Positions 1 to 7,145 of a stretch of DNA of 7,748 bases are shown here, piece by piece. The stretch's first letter is position 1, and the number at the start of each line of letters is the position of its first letter. The stretch comes from Pseudomonadota bacterium (GTDB taxonomy: Bacteria > Pseudomonadota > Gammaproteobacteria > Burkholderiales > Ferrovaceae). The DNA lies in contig JAJZHV010000044.1 in the NCBI GenBank assembly GCA_021804345.1, positions 1-7,748 on the forward strand, in the 5' to 3' direction. A program made the position numbers and the translations under genes. A model generated the notes under the pieces. That model did not search any database and was not told the origin of the DNA. It was given only the letters and a program-made list of their open reading frames with translations.

Positions 1-267
1 ATTGTTATTTCCCAACTGAGCCAACATCTGGGGAGTGCGGTTTACAATCCAGACAGGCTGACCGCGCCATTCCTGGGTCATCATCATTCCCGGCTCCACT
101 TTGGAAACGTCCACTTCTACCGGCGCGCCGGCCGCCTTGGCGCGGGCGCTAGGCAACATACTCAAAATAAAGGGCGTTCCCACCGCCGCAACTCCTGCCG
201 CACCCACAACTGTGGTTGCGCCTACCAGGAATTTACGTCGCCCATGATCTGCCAATGTTTCACTCAT
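1..267 (-). CDS. petA: Rieske iron-sulfur protein of the cytochrome bc1 complex, N-terminal part (cut by left window edge)
   Basis: Open on the minus strand from ATG at 267 through position 1, giving the first 89 residues with no stop. The N-terminus carries a twin-arginine signal (GRRKFLVG, residues 9-16) followed by a hydrophobic stretch to about residue 38 and a small, Ala-rich hinge (about 40-50). This is the usual uncleaved Tat anchor of bacterial Rieske proteins. The following part (EWRGQPVWIVNRTP, residues 66-79) fits the strand region that precedes the cluster-binding domain in ubiquinol-cytochrome c reductase Rieske subunits. The [2Fe-2S] Cys/His boxes lie outside the window, so cluster binding cannot be confirmed. 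An AGGTAA ribosome-binding site lies about 9 nt before the ATG. Known role of the family: electron transfer from quinol to cytochrome c1 at the outer face of the inner membrane. petB and petC would be expected next, off the left edge. Confidence 0.88.
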   Translation of the reverse strand, partial: MSETLADHGRRKFLVGATTVVGAAGVAAVGTPFILSMLPSARAKAAGAPVEVDVSKVEPGMMMTQEWRGQPVWIVNRTPQMLAQLGNNN

Positions 268-312
268 GATGTTTTACCTGTTTTTGGGCTATATTGTTGG
301 TACAAATGGGAG

Positions 313-321
313 ATTCTAACA
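313..321 (-). promoter_or_regulatory. Candidate extended -10 promoter for petA
   Basis: Read on the minus strand this is TGTTAGAAT: a TGn extension followed by TAGAAT, one mismatch from TATAAT. Transcription would start near 306, leaving a leader of about 40 nt before the petA ATG at 267. No good -35 hexamer sits at 16-18 nt spacing; a TTTACA at 340-345 is 21 nt away, which is too far. An extended -10 element can work without a strong -35, so the call is plausible but rests on one short match. Confidence 0.4.
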
Positions 322-376
322 GACCCCCCATGCCAAAATTGTAAAAAAGATCGTCACTTCTTTACACAAACACGCC

Positions 377-395
377 GATGTTGCGCTGCAACGTC
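377..395. promoter_or_regulatory. Short dyad in the petA/htrA divergent intergenic region
   Basis: GATGTTGC, a 3-nt spacer (GCT), then GCAACGTC. The arms are inverted repeats matching at 7 of 8 positions, with a perfect 5-bp core (GTTGC/GCAAC). It lies 38 nt upstream of the htrA start and about 60 nt upstream of the candidate petA -10 element. It could be an operator or a small hairpin in the htrA leader. No T-run follows on either strand, so it is not an intrinsic terminator. No convincing sigma70 or sigmaE promoter for htrA was found in this 165-nt region. Confidence 0.3.
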
Positions 396-432
396 TATCA
401 TAACCCTAATCTTCGATAAAAATATTGATCTA

Positions 433-1602
433 ATGCAAAAACTTTGGCTGATTTTTTCCCAAACCGTCACCATCTGCCTTGGCCTGTTATTCGTGATGGT
501 TTCCTTGCGCCTGGATGTCGTCCCTGGAACCCGTACCTTGGGGACGATACACGAGGCCAGTAGAGACAACACCGCAACACCCCCAGGCTCTTTTCGAGAG
601 GCCGCGCGCAAGGCGACTCCCTCGGTCGTCAACATTTTTACCAGCAAGCAGGTGCACTCACCGCATCCACCCATCTTTCCGGACAACCCGGGGCTGCGGC
701 GCTTTTTTGGCGACACCCTGCCTCCGGACACTCCACAACAGCAGTTCAGCCTGGGTTCGGGCGTGATTGTTTTGGCGCAGGGCTATATTCTCACTAACGA
801 CCATGTCATTGATGGGGCCCAGGAAATTCAGGTCGCGCTGTCGGACGGACGCAACGTCAAGGCGCAGCTCGTGGGCGCCGATCCAGAAACGGATCTGGCA
901 GTCCTCAAGGTTGACCTGCAGGATCTGCCCGCTGTTACTTTCGGGGTTTCTGAACAAGTTCGAGTGGGCGATATGGCACTGGCCATTGGCAATCCTTTTG
1001 GGGTGGGCGAAACAGTCACTTTAGGCATCATCAGCGCCCTGGGGCGCAGCAAACTGGGCATCAACACCTTTGAAAACTTCATCCAAACCGATGCCGCCAT
1101 CAACCCCGGCAATTCCGGCGGCGCCCTGGTGGATGCCTCGGGCAATCTGATCGGAATCAATAGTGCTATTTATTCCAAATCCGGAGGATCACAAGGCATC
1201 GGCTTTAGCATCCCGGTCAGCCTGGCCAAGTCCGTGATGGAGGAAATCATCCAATCTGGCGCGGTAACACGAGGCTGGATTGGGGTGGAGGTACAGGATC
1301 TTACCCCTGAATTGGCCGAATCTTTTCAGCTTGCAAAGCCGGATGGCGCACTCATTTCGGGTGTTTTGAAGGGAGGGCCCGCAGAACGTGCAGGCGTACG
1401 CCCGGGGGATGTACTGGTCCAGGTGGAAAACAAACCCATCCTGGATTCTCAGGAAATGCTGAATCGGATTTCAGCTCTCAAGCCCGGACAAAACGCCCAT
1501 CTTAACGTGTTACGTAACCATCAAATCCTGGAATTGAACGTCACGGTGGGGAAACGGCCCAAGGGCTCGATCAGGAATCTGGAGGAAGAGCCGGAACAGT
1601 AA
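433..1602 (+). CDS. Membrane-anchored HtrA/DegS-like serine protease with one PDZ domain
   Basis: A 389-residue periplasmic protease of family S1C. Residues about 4-24 are a hydrophobic, uncleaved-looking anchor. A low-complexity linker leads to the trypsin-like domain (about 55-270). The full catalytic triad is visible: His124 (TNDHVIDG), Asp154 (ETDLAVLK) and Ser228 (NPGNSGGAL). A single PDZ domain follows (about 281-372), then a short acidic tail. One anchor plus one PDZ matches DegS/AlgW in layout and length (E. coli DegS is 355 residues), unlike DegP/DegQ with two PDZ domains. It may therefore be a regulatory or quality-control protease; any role in sigmaE signalling is inference. ATG 433 was chosen because it starts the anchor. 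The frame stays open back to 244, but that extension crosses the divergent promoter region and the petA start. No clear ribosome-binding site precedes 433. Its 3' end overlaps tatC tail to tail by 32 bp. Confidence 0.9.
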   Translation: MQKLWLIFSQTVTICLGLLFVMVSLRLDVVPGTRTLGTIHEASRDNTATPPGSFREAARKATPSVVNIFTSKQVHSPHPPIFPDNPGLRRFFGDTLPPDTPQQQFSLGSGVIVLAQGYILTNDHVIDGAQEIQVALSDGRNVKAQLVGADPETDLAVLKVDLQDLPAVTFGVSEQVRVGDMALAIGNPFGVGETVTLGIISALGRSKLGINTFENFIQTDAAINPGNSGGALVDASGNLIGINSAIYSKSGGSQGIGFSIPVSLAKSVMEEIIQSGAVTRGWIGVEVQDLTPELAESFQLAKPDGALISGVLKGGPAERAGVRPGDVLVQVENKPILDSQEMLNRISALKPGQNAHLNVLRNHQILELNVTVGKRPKGSIRNLEEEPEQ

Positions 1603-2338
1603 CCACGGACGTTGATCTTGGCTGAATCCGGGTTGCTACCAGAATACCCACCTCATAGAGCAACCACAAAGGCAAGGCCAACATGGTTTGTGAGACGGCA
1701 TCGGGCGGGGTAAATACCGCCCCCACGACGAAGGCCCCCACGATCACATAACGCCGTGCCAAGCGCAGTTGTGGCACGGATATTACGCCCAGTTTCACCA
1801 ACAGGACCACCGCGACCGGTGTTTCGAAAGCCAATCCGAAGGCCAGAAAGATATTGATGACAAATCCCAGATACTTTTCGATGTCCGTCATTACTTCCAC
1901 GCCCTGCGGAGCCGTGTTGGCAAAAAATCCGAACACAAAGGGAAAAACGGCAAAGTAGGCGAAGGCCATACCAAAGTAAAACAAGGCCGTACTGGAAAGA
2001 ATCAGAGGGAGCGCCAGGCGCTTTTCGTGGGCATACAATCCAGGCGCCACAAACCCCCAGATTTGGTACAACACATAGGGCAACGCCAATAAAAAGGCCA
2101 CCAATCCGGCCACTTTCATCGGCACAAAAAATGGCGTGGTCACCTCGGTGGCAATCATATGTCCACCCACCGGCATTTTGCTCAGCAAGGGTAAAGCCAG
2201 CCACGTATACAGGTGATTGGCAAAGGGGAGCAGGCCCAGGAACACCACCAGTACGGCCACCACAGCACGAATCAGGCGCGTGCGCAATTCCAGCAAATGT
2301 CCGATAAACTCCTGGATGGCGCCGTTTTCTTCATTCAC
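1571..2338 (-). CDS. tatC: Twin-arginine translocase subunit TatC
   Basis: 255 residues, close to E. coli TatC (258), with the expected six membrane helices. Family landmarks are visible: HLLELRTRL near the N-terminus (residues 14-22, including the Glu and Arg that help bind signal peptides), the first-loop motif PGLYAHEKR with Glu105, FETPVAVVLL with Glu172, and TPPDAVSQ (210-217). TatC with TatB recognises twin-arginine signal peptides at the inner membrane. The start is GTG at 2338-2336, which shares a GTGA overlap with the tatB stop and so implies translational coupling. An ATG at 2334 is out of frame. The 3' end runs 32 bp into the convergent htrA gene. No stem-loop with a T-run was seen just past the stop, so where transcription ends is unclear. 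Confidence 0.95.
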   Translation of the reverse strand: MNEENGAIQEFIGHLLELRTRLIRAVVAVLVVFLGLLPFANHLYTWLALPLLSKMPVGGHMIATEVTTPFFVPMKVAGLVAFLLALPYVLYQIWGFVAPGLYAHEKRLALPLILSSTALFYFGMAFAYFAVFPFVFGFFANTAPQGVEVMTDIEKYLGFVINIFLAFGLAFETPVAVVLLVKLGVISVPQLRLARRYVIVGAFVVGAVFTPPDAVSQTMLALPLWLLYEVGILVATRIQPRSTSVVTVPALPPDS

Positions 2339-2949
2339 GGGGAAGGGTTCTCCACAATGGCCTGCAACTCGACCCCGGCAGCACGTCCTTCTGTCTTGTC
2401 ACTGCTCACAGTCACGGCTGTTGCGCCCTCGGTGCACCCCGGTGCCCCTAGCCCGTTTTGGTGGCTCATGGATACGCTACGCCGTGGTGCGCCACGGATG
2501 CTAAAAGGATCGCCGCCAAAGGGACTGCTGTCACGGGCAACAGTAGCCATCGGCGGAGCAGAAAGCCCTGGAGCCGAGAGGGGAGGCAACTGACCAGTAT
2601 CTGACGGGAGAGTGGAAAACCCAGGGACGAGTTCCGGCGCAGAGACGGAAGTCGTGTTCAGATCTGCGGGCACGGCGGGCGAATTGAGCAAGGTTTCCAC
2701 CTCTGCGCCAGTTTGAGTGACCTGTTGCTGCACCTCCCGTGCAGCCTCATTCATACGCTGCTGCAATCCCTGTAATTCTGACTGCTGAATTTCCCTTTCG
2801 ATTTCCGCCTTCACAGAATTGGCGTAGCGCCGAAATCGACCAAACAATACCCCCGCCGCTCGCGCCACTTTGGGTAAACGCTCGGGGCCGATGGCCACCA
2901 GAGCCACCAGTCCCACCAAGCCAATTTCAGAAACGCTAAAATCCAGCAT
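2335..2949 (-). CDS. tatB: Twin-arginine translocase subunit TatB with long Pro/Ser-rich tail
   Basis: 204 residues. The N-terminal membrane helix and hinge (about residues 5-26, ending IGPERLP) are typical of TatB. They are followed by a charged amphipathic helix and a probable coiled coil to about residue 88. Residues about 90-204 are rich in Pro, Ser, Ala and Gly and look disordered, making the protein longer than E. coli TatB (171). TatB forms the substrate-receptor complex with TatC. It follows tatA by 24 nt and overlaps tatC by 4 nt. The ATG at 2949 fits the family N-terminus, but no good ribosome-binding site lies at normal spacing. The last 50 or so residues do not resemble any TatB tail I know; the frame nevertheless runs cleanly to the tatC overlap, so a frameshift is unlikely. 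Confidence 0.92.
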   Translation of the reverse strand: MLDFSVSEIGLVGLVALVAIGPERLPKVARAAGVLFGRFRRYANSVKAEIEREIQQSELQGLQQRMNEAAREVQQQVTQTGAEVETLLNSPAVPADLNTTSVSAPELVPGFSTLPSDTGQLPPLSAPGLSAPPMATVARDSSPFGGDPFSIRGAPRRSVSMSHQNGLGAPGCTEGATAVTVSSDKTEGRAAGVELQAIVENPSP

Positions 2950-2973
2950 GAAGCAGCAACAGCATCCCGGCCC

Positions 2974-3234
2974 TCAGGACTGGGACTTCTCTCGCACGCT
3001 CACCTCGGGTGCTGGCATGGCGGACTTTTGCTCCAGCGGCCTGGCTTCTTCCCCCTTGGCCTCAGCGCCCGAAGCACCTGCTGTCCCCCCACCGGATCCA
3101 GCCATCCCTTCCTTGAAGCCTTTTACCGCCCCACCCAAATCAGCGCCGATATTACGCAACTTTTTAGTGCCAAACACCAGCACCACGATCAAAAGAATCA
3201 GTAACAAGTGTTGAATCGTAAACAGGTCACCCAT
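2974..3234 (-). CDS. tatA: Twin-arginine translocase pore subunit TatA
   Basis: 86 residues. There is a short N-terminal membrane helix (about residues 6-21), then the FG hinge ([10 protein letters not shown], 21-30). An amphipathic helix with the GxxxGxFK-like pattern ([11 protein letters not shown], 31-41) follows, and then a Gly/Ala/Glu-rich, probably flexible tail. This is the TatA/E layout. TatA oligomers form the passage for folded proteins once TatBC has bound the signal peptide. The order tatA-tatB-tatC sets it apart from TatB, as does its shorter length. The same frame stays open upstream to 3468, but the start at 3234 is fixed by the family N-terminus (MG-) and a strong AAGGAG site just before it. 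It lies 41 nt downstream of the HIT gene. Confidence 0.94.
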   Translation of the reverse strand: MGDLFTIQHLLLILLIVVLVFGTKKLRNIGADLGGAVKGFKEGMAGSGGGTAGASGAEAKGEEARPLEQKSAMPAPEVSVREKSQS

Positions 3235-3240
3235 GGTGGT

Positions 3241-3246
3241 CTCCTT
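3241..3246 (-). promoter_or_regulatory. Strong ribosome-binding site for tatA
   Basis: AAGGAG on the minus strand, 6 nt before the tatA ATG at 3234. It is the clearest Shine-Dalgarno sequence of the tat genes and decides the tatA start. By contrast tatB and tatC lack a well-placed site, which would fit high TatA output with coupled, lower TatB and TatC synthesis (inference). Confidence 0.75.
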
Positions 3247-3275
3247 CCCTATAGCGCCAATAACGTGCTGCTTGG

Positions 3276-3623
3276 TTATTTGTTCGTTTGTAGCGGAGGC
3301 AATACACCCCCGCCCAGTATATGAACATGCAGGTGAAACACTTCCTGACCGCCTCCGCGCCCCGTATTGATCACGGTACGAAACCCCTGTTGCAAGCCCG
3401 TCTGTTGCGCCAGGCGCGGTGCCTGAAGCAACATTTTCCCCAACAATGCCTGATCTTCTGCCTGGCATTGGCTCAGGGAGTCTACGTGTTTTTTGGGGAT
3501 AATCATGAAATGCACCGGTGCCGCTGGGTGAATATCATGAAAAGCCAGGAGTTCATCGTCCTCGTAAATCTTTTGACAAGGAATTTGCCCCTGCACGATT
3601 TTGCAAAAAATACACTCCGTCAT
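3276..3623 (-). CDS. HIT-family (HinT-like) nucleotide hydrolase/transferase
   Basis: 115 residues with the histidine-triad motif HLHVHIL (His97, His99, His101) near the C-terminus and the N-terminal CIFCKI segment common to HinT-type proteins. Members cleave AMP-lysine and related purine phosphoramidates; the true cellular substrate here is unknown. Other conserved pieces are the helix [16 protein letters not shown] (23-38), IPKKH (42-46) and the GQEVFH run-up to the triad. The start at 3623 is chosen because MTECIFCK is the usual N-terminus and a GAGGAA site (3630-3635) precedes it. The frame is open a little farther upstream but that part lies inside hisE. It begins 10 nt after the hisE stop. 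A HIT gene between hisE and tatA is, as I recall, a common arrangement in betaproteobacteria. Confidence 0.92.
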   Translation of the reverse strand: MTECIFCKIVQGQIPCQKIYEDDELLAFHDIHPAAPVHFMIIPKKHVDSLSQCQAEDQALLGKMLLQAPRLAQQTGLQQGFRTVINTGRGGGQEVFHLHVHILGGGVLPPLQTNK

Positions 3624-3633
3624 CGTCGTTTCC

Positions 3634-3957
3634 TCAGCGCCGTGCTGCCTTTTCCTCAATGCCGGATATCCCTTCACGCCGAGCCAGTTCCATCAGGACA
3701 TCGCGCGAGGACAAACCAAAATGTGCCAACATCACCAAGGTATGAAACCAGAGATCGGCGGTTTCCCGAACGATATGCAGTCTATCACCGTCCTTGGCCG
3801 CTAAGGCGGTTTCCAGCGCCTCTTCCCCCACCTTACGAGCAATAGCGTCTACCCCCTTGTGGTAGAGCGCGGCCACATAAGAGCTTTCCGGGCTTGCACC
3901 TTTGCGCCCCAGAAGAGTCTGGTCCAGTCGTTGCAGAATATCCGTCGCACTAGTCAT
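3634..3957 (-). CDS. hisE: Phosphoribosyl-ATP pyrophosphatase
   Basis: 107 residues, the size of free-standing HisE. It hydrolyses phosphoribosyl-ATP to phosphoribosyl-AMP plus pyrophosphate, the second step of histidine synthesis. It is an all-alpha MazG-like protein whose metal-binding acidic residues are visible in KVGEEALET (Glu45, Glu46, Glu49) and RETADLWFH (Glu65, Asp68). The ATG at 3957 overlaps the end of hisI by 8 nt (ATGACTAG), so translation is probably coupled. The frame is open upstream to 4119, but that extension only reads through hisI out of frame and has no HisE similarity. HisE is separate from HisI here, whereas in enterics the two are fused. Confidence 0.95.
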   Translation of the reverse strand: MTSATDILQRLDQTLLGRKGASPESSYVAALYHKGVDAIARKVGEEALETALAAKDGDRLHIVRETADLWFHTLVMLAHFGLSSRDVLMELARREGISGIEEKAARR

Positions 3958-4354
3958 GATTTCTCTGTGTTGAATAAATGGTCTGTGGTGCTTTGATGAC
4001 GGGCTCCACCTCAATCCAGGTGCCCTCTTCCAAACGCCTGAAAAAGCAATGTGCACGCCCCGTATGGCAAGCAATACCACCCGCTTGATGAACCTGCAGC
4101 AACAGGACATCGCCATCACAATCCAGGCGAATTTCCTGAACGTGCTGCTGATGTCCGGACTCTTCTCCCTTTACCCACAGACGTCCACGGGAGCGCGACC
4201 AATAGGTTGCACGACCCGTTTCCCGGGTCAACTGCAAGGCCTCCCGATTCATCCAGGCCACCATCAATACCTGGCCAGTATTCGCCTCTTGTGCAATGGC
4301 GGGGGCCAAGCCCTGCTCATTCCACTGTACCATCTCCAGCCAGTGCGCCCTCAT
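3950..4354 (-). CDS. hisI: Phosphoribosyl-AMP cyclohydrolase
   Basis: 134 residues, typical for the monofunctional enzyme. It opens the adenine ring of phosphoribosyl-AMP to give ProFAR. The magnesium site DCDGD (Asp78, Asp80, Asp82) and the zinc ligands in [10 protein letters not shown] (Cys96, Cys103, with Cys79 of the DCDGD box) are all present. The segment [12 protein letters not shown] (29-40) and the [14 protein letters not shown] core (51-64) are family hallmarks. The ATG overlaps the hisF stop (ATGA), with a GAGG site 7 nt upstream. An internal Met8 is a possible alternative start but has no such support. Confidence 0.96.
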   Translation of the reverse strand: MRAHWLEMVQWNEQGLAPAIAQEANTGQVLMVAWMNREALQLTRETGRATYWSRSRGRLWVKGEESGHQQHVQEIRLDCDGDVLLLQVHQAGGIACHTGRAHCFFRRLEEGTWIEVEPVIKAPQTIYSTQRNHD

Positions 4355-5115
4355 CGCCGAACCTCGATCCCCTGGGCGTGCATCAAATCCTTGGCCTGGC
4401 GAACCGTATATTCGCCATAGTGAAAAATACTGGCCGCCAGAACGGCATCTGCCCCTCCCTGGAGAATGCCATCACACAGATGCTGCAAGGTGCCCACACC
4501 ACCACTGGCAATGACGGGCACTCCCACGGCATCCGTCACCGCACGGGTCAAGGCCAGATCAAAACCCTCCCGGGTTCCATCCCGATCCATGCTGGTCAGC
4601 AGAATCTCCCCGGCCCCCAAGTCTGCGCAACGCACAGCCCAGGTCACCGCATCAAGCCCTGTGGCGCTGCGTCCGCCATGCGTGAACACCTCCCAGCCAG
4701 AAGGGGTAGCAGCGCGCTTGGCATCGATCGCCACCACGATGCATTGTGATCCAAAATGCTGCGCAGCTTCCGCCACTAACGCAGGCCGATGGACTGCTGC
4801 CGTATTGATGCTGATTTTGTCGGCACCCGCGTTCAGTAAACGTCGGACATCCTGCACCTCGCGTACGCCTCCTCCTACGGTCAGGGGAATAAAAACCTGG
4901 GCCGAGACCGCCTCGATGATGGGCAAAATCAAATCCCGACCATCCGAACTGGCGGTGATGTCGAGAAACGTCACCTCATCTGCCCCTTGCTCGTCATACC
5001 GACGGGCTACTTCCACCGGATCACCGGCGTCTCGTAATCCCACGAAATGGATGCCTTTGACCACACGTCCGGCATTCACATCCAGACAAGGAATAATGCG
5101 CTTGGCCAGGCCCAT
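4351..5115 (-). CDS. hisF: Imidazole glycerol phosphate synthase, cyclase subunit
   Basis: 254 residues forming a (beta/alpha)8 barrel. It uses ammonia passed from HisH to turn PRFAR into imidazole glycerol phosphate and AICAR. The catalytic aspartates are Asp12 (RIIPCLDV) and Asp131 (VVAIDAK). Phosphate-binding loops are LTVGGGVR (78-85), SMDRDGT (175-181) and VIASGGVG (201-208). The start at 5115 matches the family N-terminus [13 protein letters not shown]. The frame runs upstream to 5175 inside hisA, which was rejected. Only 1 nt separates it from the hisA stop and no Shine-Dalgarno is seen, so its translation probably depends on ribosomes finishing hisA. It ends in a 4-nt overlap with hisI. 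Confidence 0.97.
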   Translation of the reverse strand: MGLAKRIIPCLDVNAGRVVKGIHFVGLRDAGDPVEVARRYDEQGADEVTFLDITASSDGRDLILPIIEAVSAQVFIPLTVGGGVREVQDVRRLLNAGADKISINTAAVHRPALVAEAAQHFGSQCIVVAIDAKRAATPSGWEVFTHGGRSATGLDAVTWAVRCADLGAGEILLTSMDRDGTREGFDLALTRAVTDAVGVPVIASGGVGTLQHLCDGILQGGADAVLAASIFHYGEYTVRQAKDLMHAQGIEVRR

Positions 5116-5116
5116 G

Positions 5117-5875
5117 TCAGGCGTCAGCGCTTTTTTCAGCAGACAGCTGAATGGCCAGTCGGTTGGCCTCGGCAAAATCTAGGGTCCCCTCATAAATGGC
5201 ACGACCCGTAATGGCCCCAAGAATGCCCTCGTCCTGTGCGGCACAGAGCGCCCGGACGTCTCCTAATCCATTGATTCCACCGCTGGCGATGACCGGAACC
5301 GTCAGGGCCCGGGCCAAGGCCACCGTCGCCTCAATATTCACCCCCACCAGCATGCCATCGCGACCAATATCTGTATAAATCACGGCTTCGACCCCATAAC
5401 CCTGAAACCGCCGCGCCAGATCGATCACCTCATGGCCCGTGAGCTTGGACCAACCGTCTACAGCCACTTTTCCCTCTCTGGCATCCAGGCCCACCATGAT
5501 ATGTCCGGGAAACGCATCACACGCTTCATGCAGAAAACCAGGGTTTTTTACGGCGGCAGTCCCGATGATGACTTCCGATACGCCGCTATCCAGGTAGCGT
5601 TCGATAATATCCAGCGTACGGATTCCACCACCCAATTGAATGGGAATTGCGCCATTGATCTCGTCCACGATTTCCTGCATGGCACGCTCGTTGACGGGTT
5701 TTCCAGAAAATGCTCCGTTCAGATCCACCAGATGAAGGCGCTGCGCCCCCTGGTTTAGCCAATGTCGTGCCATTTGCGCCGGATCTTCCGAGAACACCGT
5801 CGCTTCTTCCATCAGCCCCTGGCGCAAGCGCACACATCGGCCATCCTTGAGATCAATAGCAGGAATCAACATCAT
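5117..5875 (-). CDS. hisA: ProFAR isomerase (phosphoribosylformimino-AICAR-phosphate isomerase)
   Basis: 252 residues, a (beta/alpha)8 barrel related to HisF. It performs the Amadori rearrangement of ProFAR to PRFAR, the substrate of HisHF. Catalytic aspartates Asp8 ([10 protein letters not shown]) and Asp131 (VGLDAREG) are present, as are GGGIR (82-86), TDIGRDG (168-174) and VIASGGI (195-201). The start could be either of two adjacent ATGs at 5875 and 5872. A farther ATG at 5899 would add 8 residues and overlap hisH by 13 nt. The first of the pair is preferred for length and for an AGG about 10 nt upstream. It begins 11 nt after the hisH stop. Confidence 0.96.
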   Translation of the reverse strand: MMLIPAIDLKDGRCVRLRQGLMEEATVFSEDPAQMARHWLNQGAQRLHLVDLNGAFSGKPVNERAMQEIVDEINGAIPIQLGGGIRTLDIIERYLDSGVSEVIIGTAAVKNPGFLHEACDAFPGHIMVGLDAREGKVAVDGWSKLTGHEVIDLARRFQGYGVEAVIYTDIGRDGMLVGVNIEATVALARALTVPVIASGGINGLGDVRALCAAQDEGILGAITGRAIYEGTLDFAEANRLAIQLSAEKSADA

Positions 5876-5886
5876 GATGGGAATAC

Positions 5887-6519
5887 CTAAGGTTTCCAAT
5901 GAACAAAGTTAGCCAATAAAGCCAGGCCGGATGCCGCACTCTTTTCCGGGTGAAATTGAACCGCAAACAGATTGTCCTGTGCCACAGCACAAGTAAATAC
6001 AAAAGGATACTGAGTGGTCGCTGCCGCTAACTGCGAGGCATGTTCCTGCACAAAGTAGCTATGCACGAAATAAAAACGGGTACCGACTGGAATCCCTCGC
6101 CATAGCGCGTGATCCTGACAGGGGGACACTTCATTCCAACCCATATGTGGAACCTTCAGTCGGGAGCCGTCGGCCGCAAACATTCGCTGTGCTGGAAAGC
6201 GACGCACTTGCCCGGAAAGCAACCCCAATCCGGCACACGGACCTTCTTCTGATGCATCGAATAGCATCTGCAAGCCAATGCACAACCCCAGAAAGGGCTT
6301 GTTGCGGGCCGCTTCCACAAGCGCTTGACGCAAGTGATGCTGCTCAAGCGCACGCATACAATCAGGCATAGCTCCCTGCCCCGGAAAAACCACCCGCTCT
6401 GCGCGACGAATCTGATCCGGGTCGGCGGTAATCATGACCTGGTCCTGCGGTGCCACGGTCTCCAACGCCTTGGCCACAGAACGCAAATTTCCCATGCCGT
6501 AGTCCACGACGGCGATCAT
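5887..6519 (-). CDS. hisH: Imidazole glycerol phosphate synthase, glutamine amidotransferase subunit
   Basis: 210 residues, class I glutamine amidotransferase. It hydrolyses glutamine and passes ammonia into the HisF barrel. The triad is visible: Cys80 in LGLCIGLQ, His190 and Glu192 in VQFHPEKS. The N-terminal [11 protein letters not shown] (4-14) and VFPGQGA (44-50) are family signatures. The start is uncertain. ATG 6519 gives the family-like N-terminus (MIAVVDYG), but GTG at 6525 has the better-spaced GGGGA site, and a TTG at 6537 is also in frame. The choice changes only 2-6 residues. The gene lies 22 nt after hisB and just before hisA, in the common order hisB-hisH-hisA-hisF. Confidence 0.95.
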   Translation of the reverse strand: MIAVVDYGMGNLRSVAKALETVAPQDQVMITADPDQIRRAERVVFPGQGAMPDCMRALEQHHLRQALVEAARNKPFLGLCIGLQMLFDASEEGPCAGLGLLSGQVRRFPAQRMFAADGSRLKVPHMGWNEVSPCQDHALWRGIPVGTRFYFVHSYFVQEHASQLAAATTQYPFVFTCAVAQDNLFAVQFHPEKSAASGLALLANFVHWKP

Positions 6520-6541
6520 TGTCACGCGCGTCCCCAATCTG

Positions 6542-7129
6542 TCACAGCGATCCTTTGGTAGAAGGCATCATGCCGCCCCCGCGAGGATCGCGCTCCACGG
6601 CAGCACGCAACGCCCTACCGAAAGCCTTGAAGAGGGTTTCGGCCTGATGATGCGCATTGCGCCCCTTGAGATTGTCCACATGCAGGGTAACCCCTGCATG
6701 ATTGACGAATCCTTGAAAAAATTCCTGCAATAGATCCACGTCAAAATCCCCAATGCGCGCCCGGGTGAAGGGCACGTCAAAAAACAGGCCAGGGCGACCC
6801 GACAAATCCAGCACTACACGCGTGAGTGACTCGTCCAGAGGAATGCAGGCATGCCCATAACGCCTCAGGCCTTTTTTATCCCCCACGGCTTGAGCCAAGG
6901 CCTGCCCCAGACAAATACCCACATCCTCCACACTATGGTGAGCGTCGATGTGCAGATCGCCTGTTGCCTGCACCATCAAATCCACGAGTCCGTGTCGCGC
7001 TACCTGATCCAGCATATGATCCAGAAAGGGGACTCCCGTGTCCAGACGAGATTGGCCCGTGCCATCCAGATCGAGCTCGACAGTAATGCGAGTTTCAAGG
7101 GTGTTGCGCGAAATCTGCGCTGAACGCAT
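6542..7129 (-). CDS. hisB: Imidazoleglycerol-phosphate dehydratase, monofunctional
   Basis: 195 residues. It dehydrates imidazole glycerol phosphate to imidazole acetol phosphate using a manganese centre. The two metal-binding His repeats are DAHHSVED (62-69) and RNAHHQAE (157-164). FLDHML (35-40), PLDESLTR (97-104) and the C-terminal PSTKG also match the family. There is no N-terminal HAD phosphatase domain as in enteric HisB, so histidinol phosphatase must be encoded elsewhere. ATG 7129 gives the standard N-terminus; an AGG lies about 9 nt upstream, beyond the stem-loop in the hisC-hisB gap. Confidence 0.97.
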   Translation of the reverse strand: MRSAQISRNTLETRITVELDLDGTGQSRLDTGVPFLDHMLDQVARHGLVDLMVQATGDLHIDAHHSVEDVGICLGQALAQAVGDKKGLRRYGHACIPLDESLTRVVLDLSGRPGLFFDVPFTRARIGDFDVDLLQEFFQGFVNHAGVTLHVDNLKGRNAHHQAETLFKAFGRALRAAVERDPRGGGMMPSTKGSL

Positions 7130-7145
7130 TAGGAAGTACCTGTGC

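Noticed and set aside
340..368. TTGTAA ... TACACA as a plus-strand promoter for htrA
   Set aside because: Spacing is 17 nt, but the hexamers match consensus at only 4 and 3 of 6 positions, which is close to chance.
244..432. 63-codon N-terminal extension of the htrA frame starting at ATG 244
   Set aside because: It overlaps the divergent petA start and its promoter region, is Cys-rich and unlike any HtrA N-terminus, and the natural membrane anchor begins at Met 433.
1556..1573. GCCCTTGGGC just past the tatC stop as a possible terminator
   Set aside because: The stem is only 4 bp with a 2-nt loop and is not followed by a T-run, so it does not support an intrinsic terminator.
3235..3468. Upstream extension of the tatA frame to 3468
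   Set aside because: It lies inside the HIT gene out of frame, and the AAGGAG site plus the standard TatA N-terminus fix the start at 3234.
4051..4749. Plus-strand frame of 232 codons opposite hisI and hisF
   Set aside because: It spans two clear minus-strand genes, is rich in His/Pro/Gly as expected of antisense reading, and has no family motif.
4466..5182. Plus-strand frame of 238 codons opposite hisF
   Set aside because: It is antisense to a gene with intact catalytic motifs, its composition (Ser/Arg/Pro/Thr) is typical of a shadow frame, and it shows no recognisable domain.
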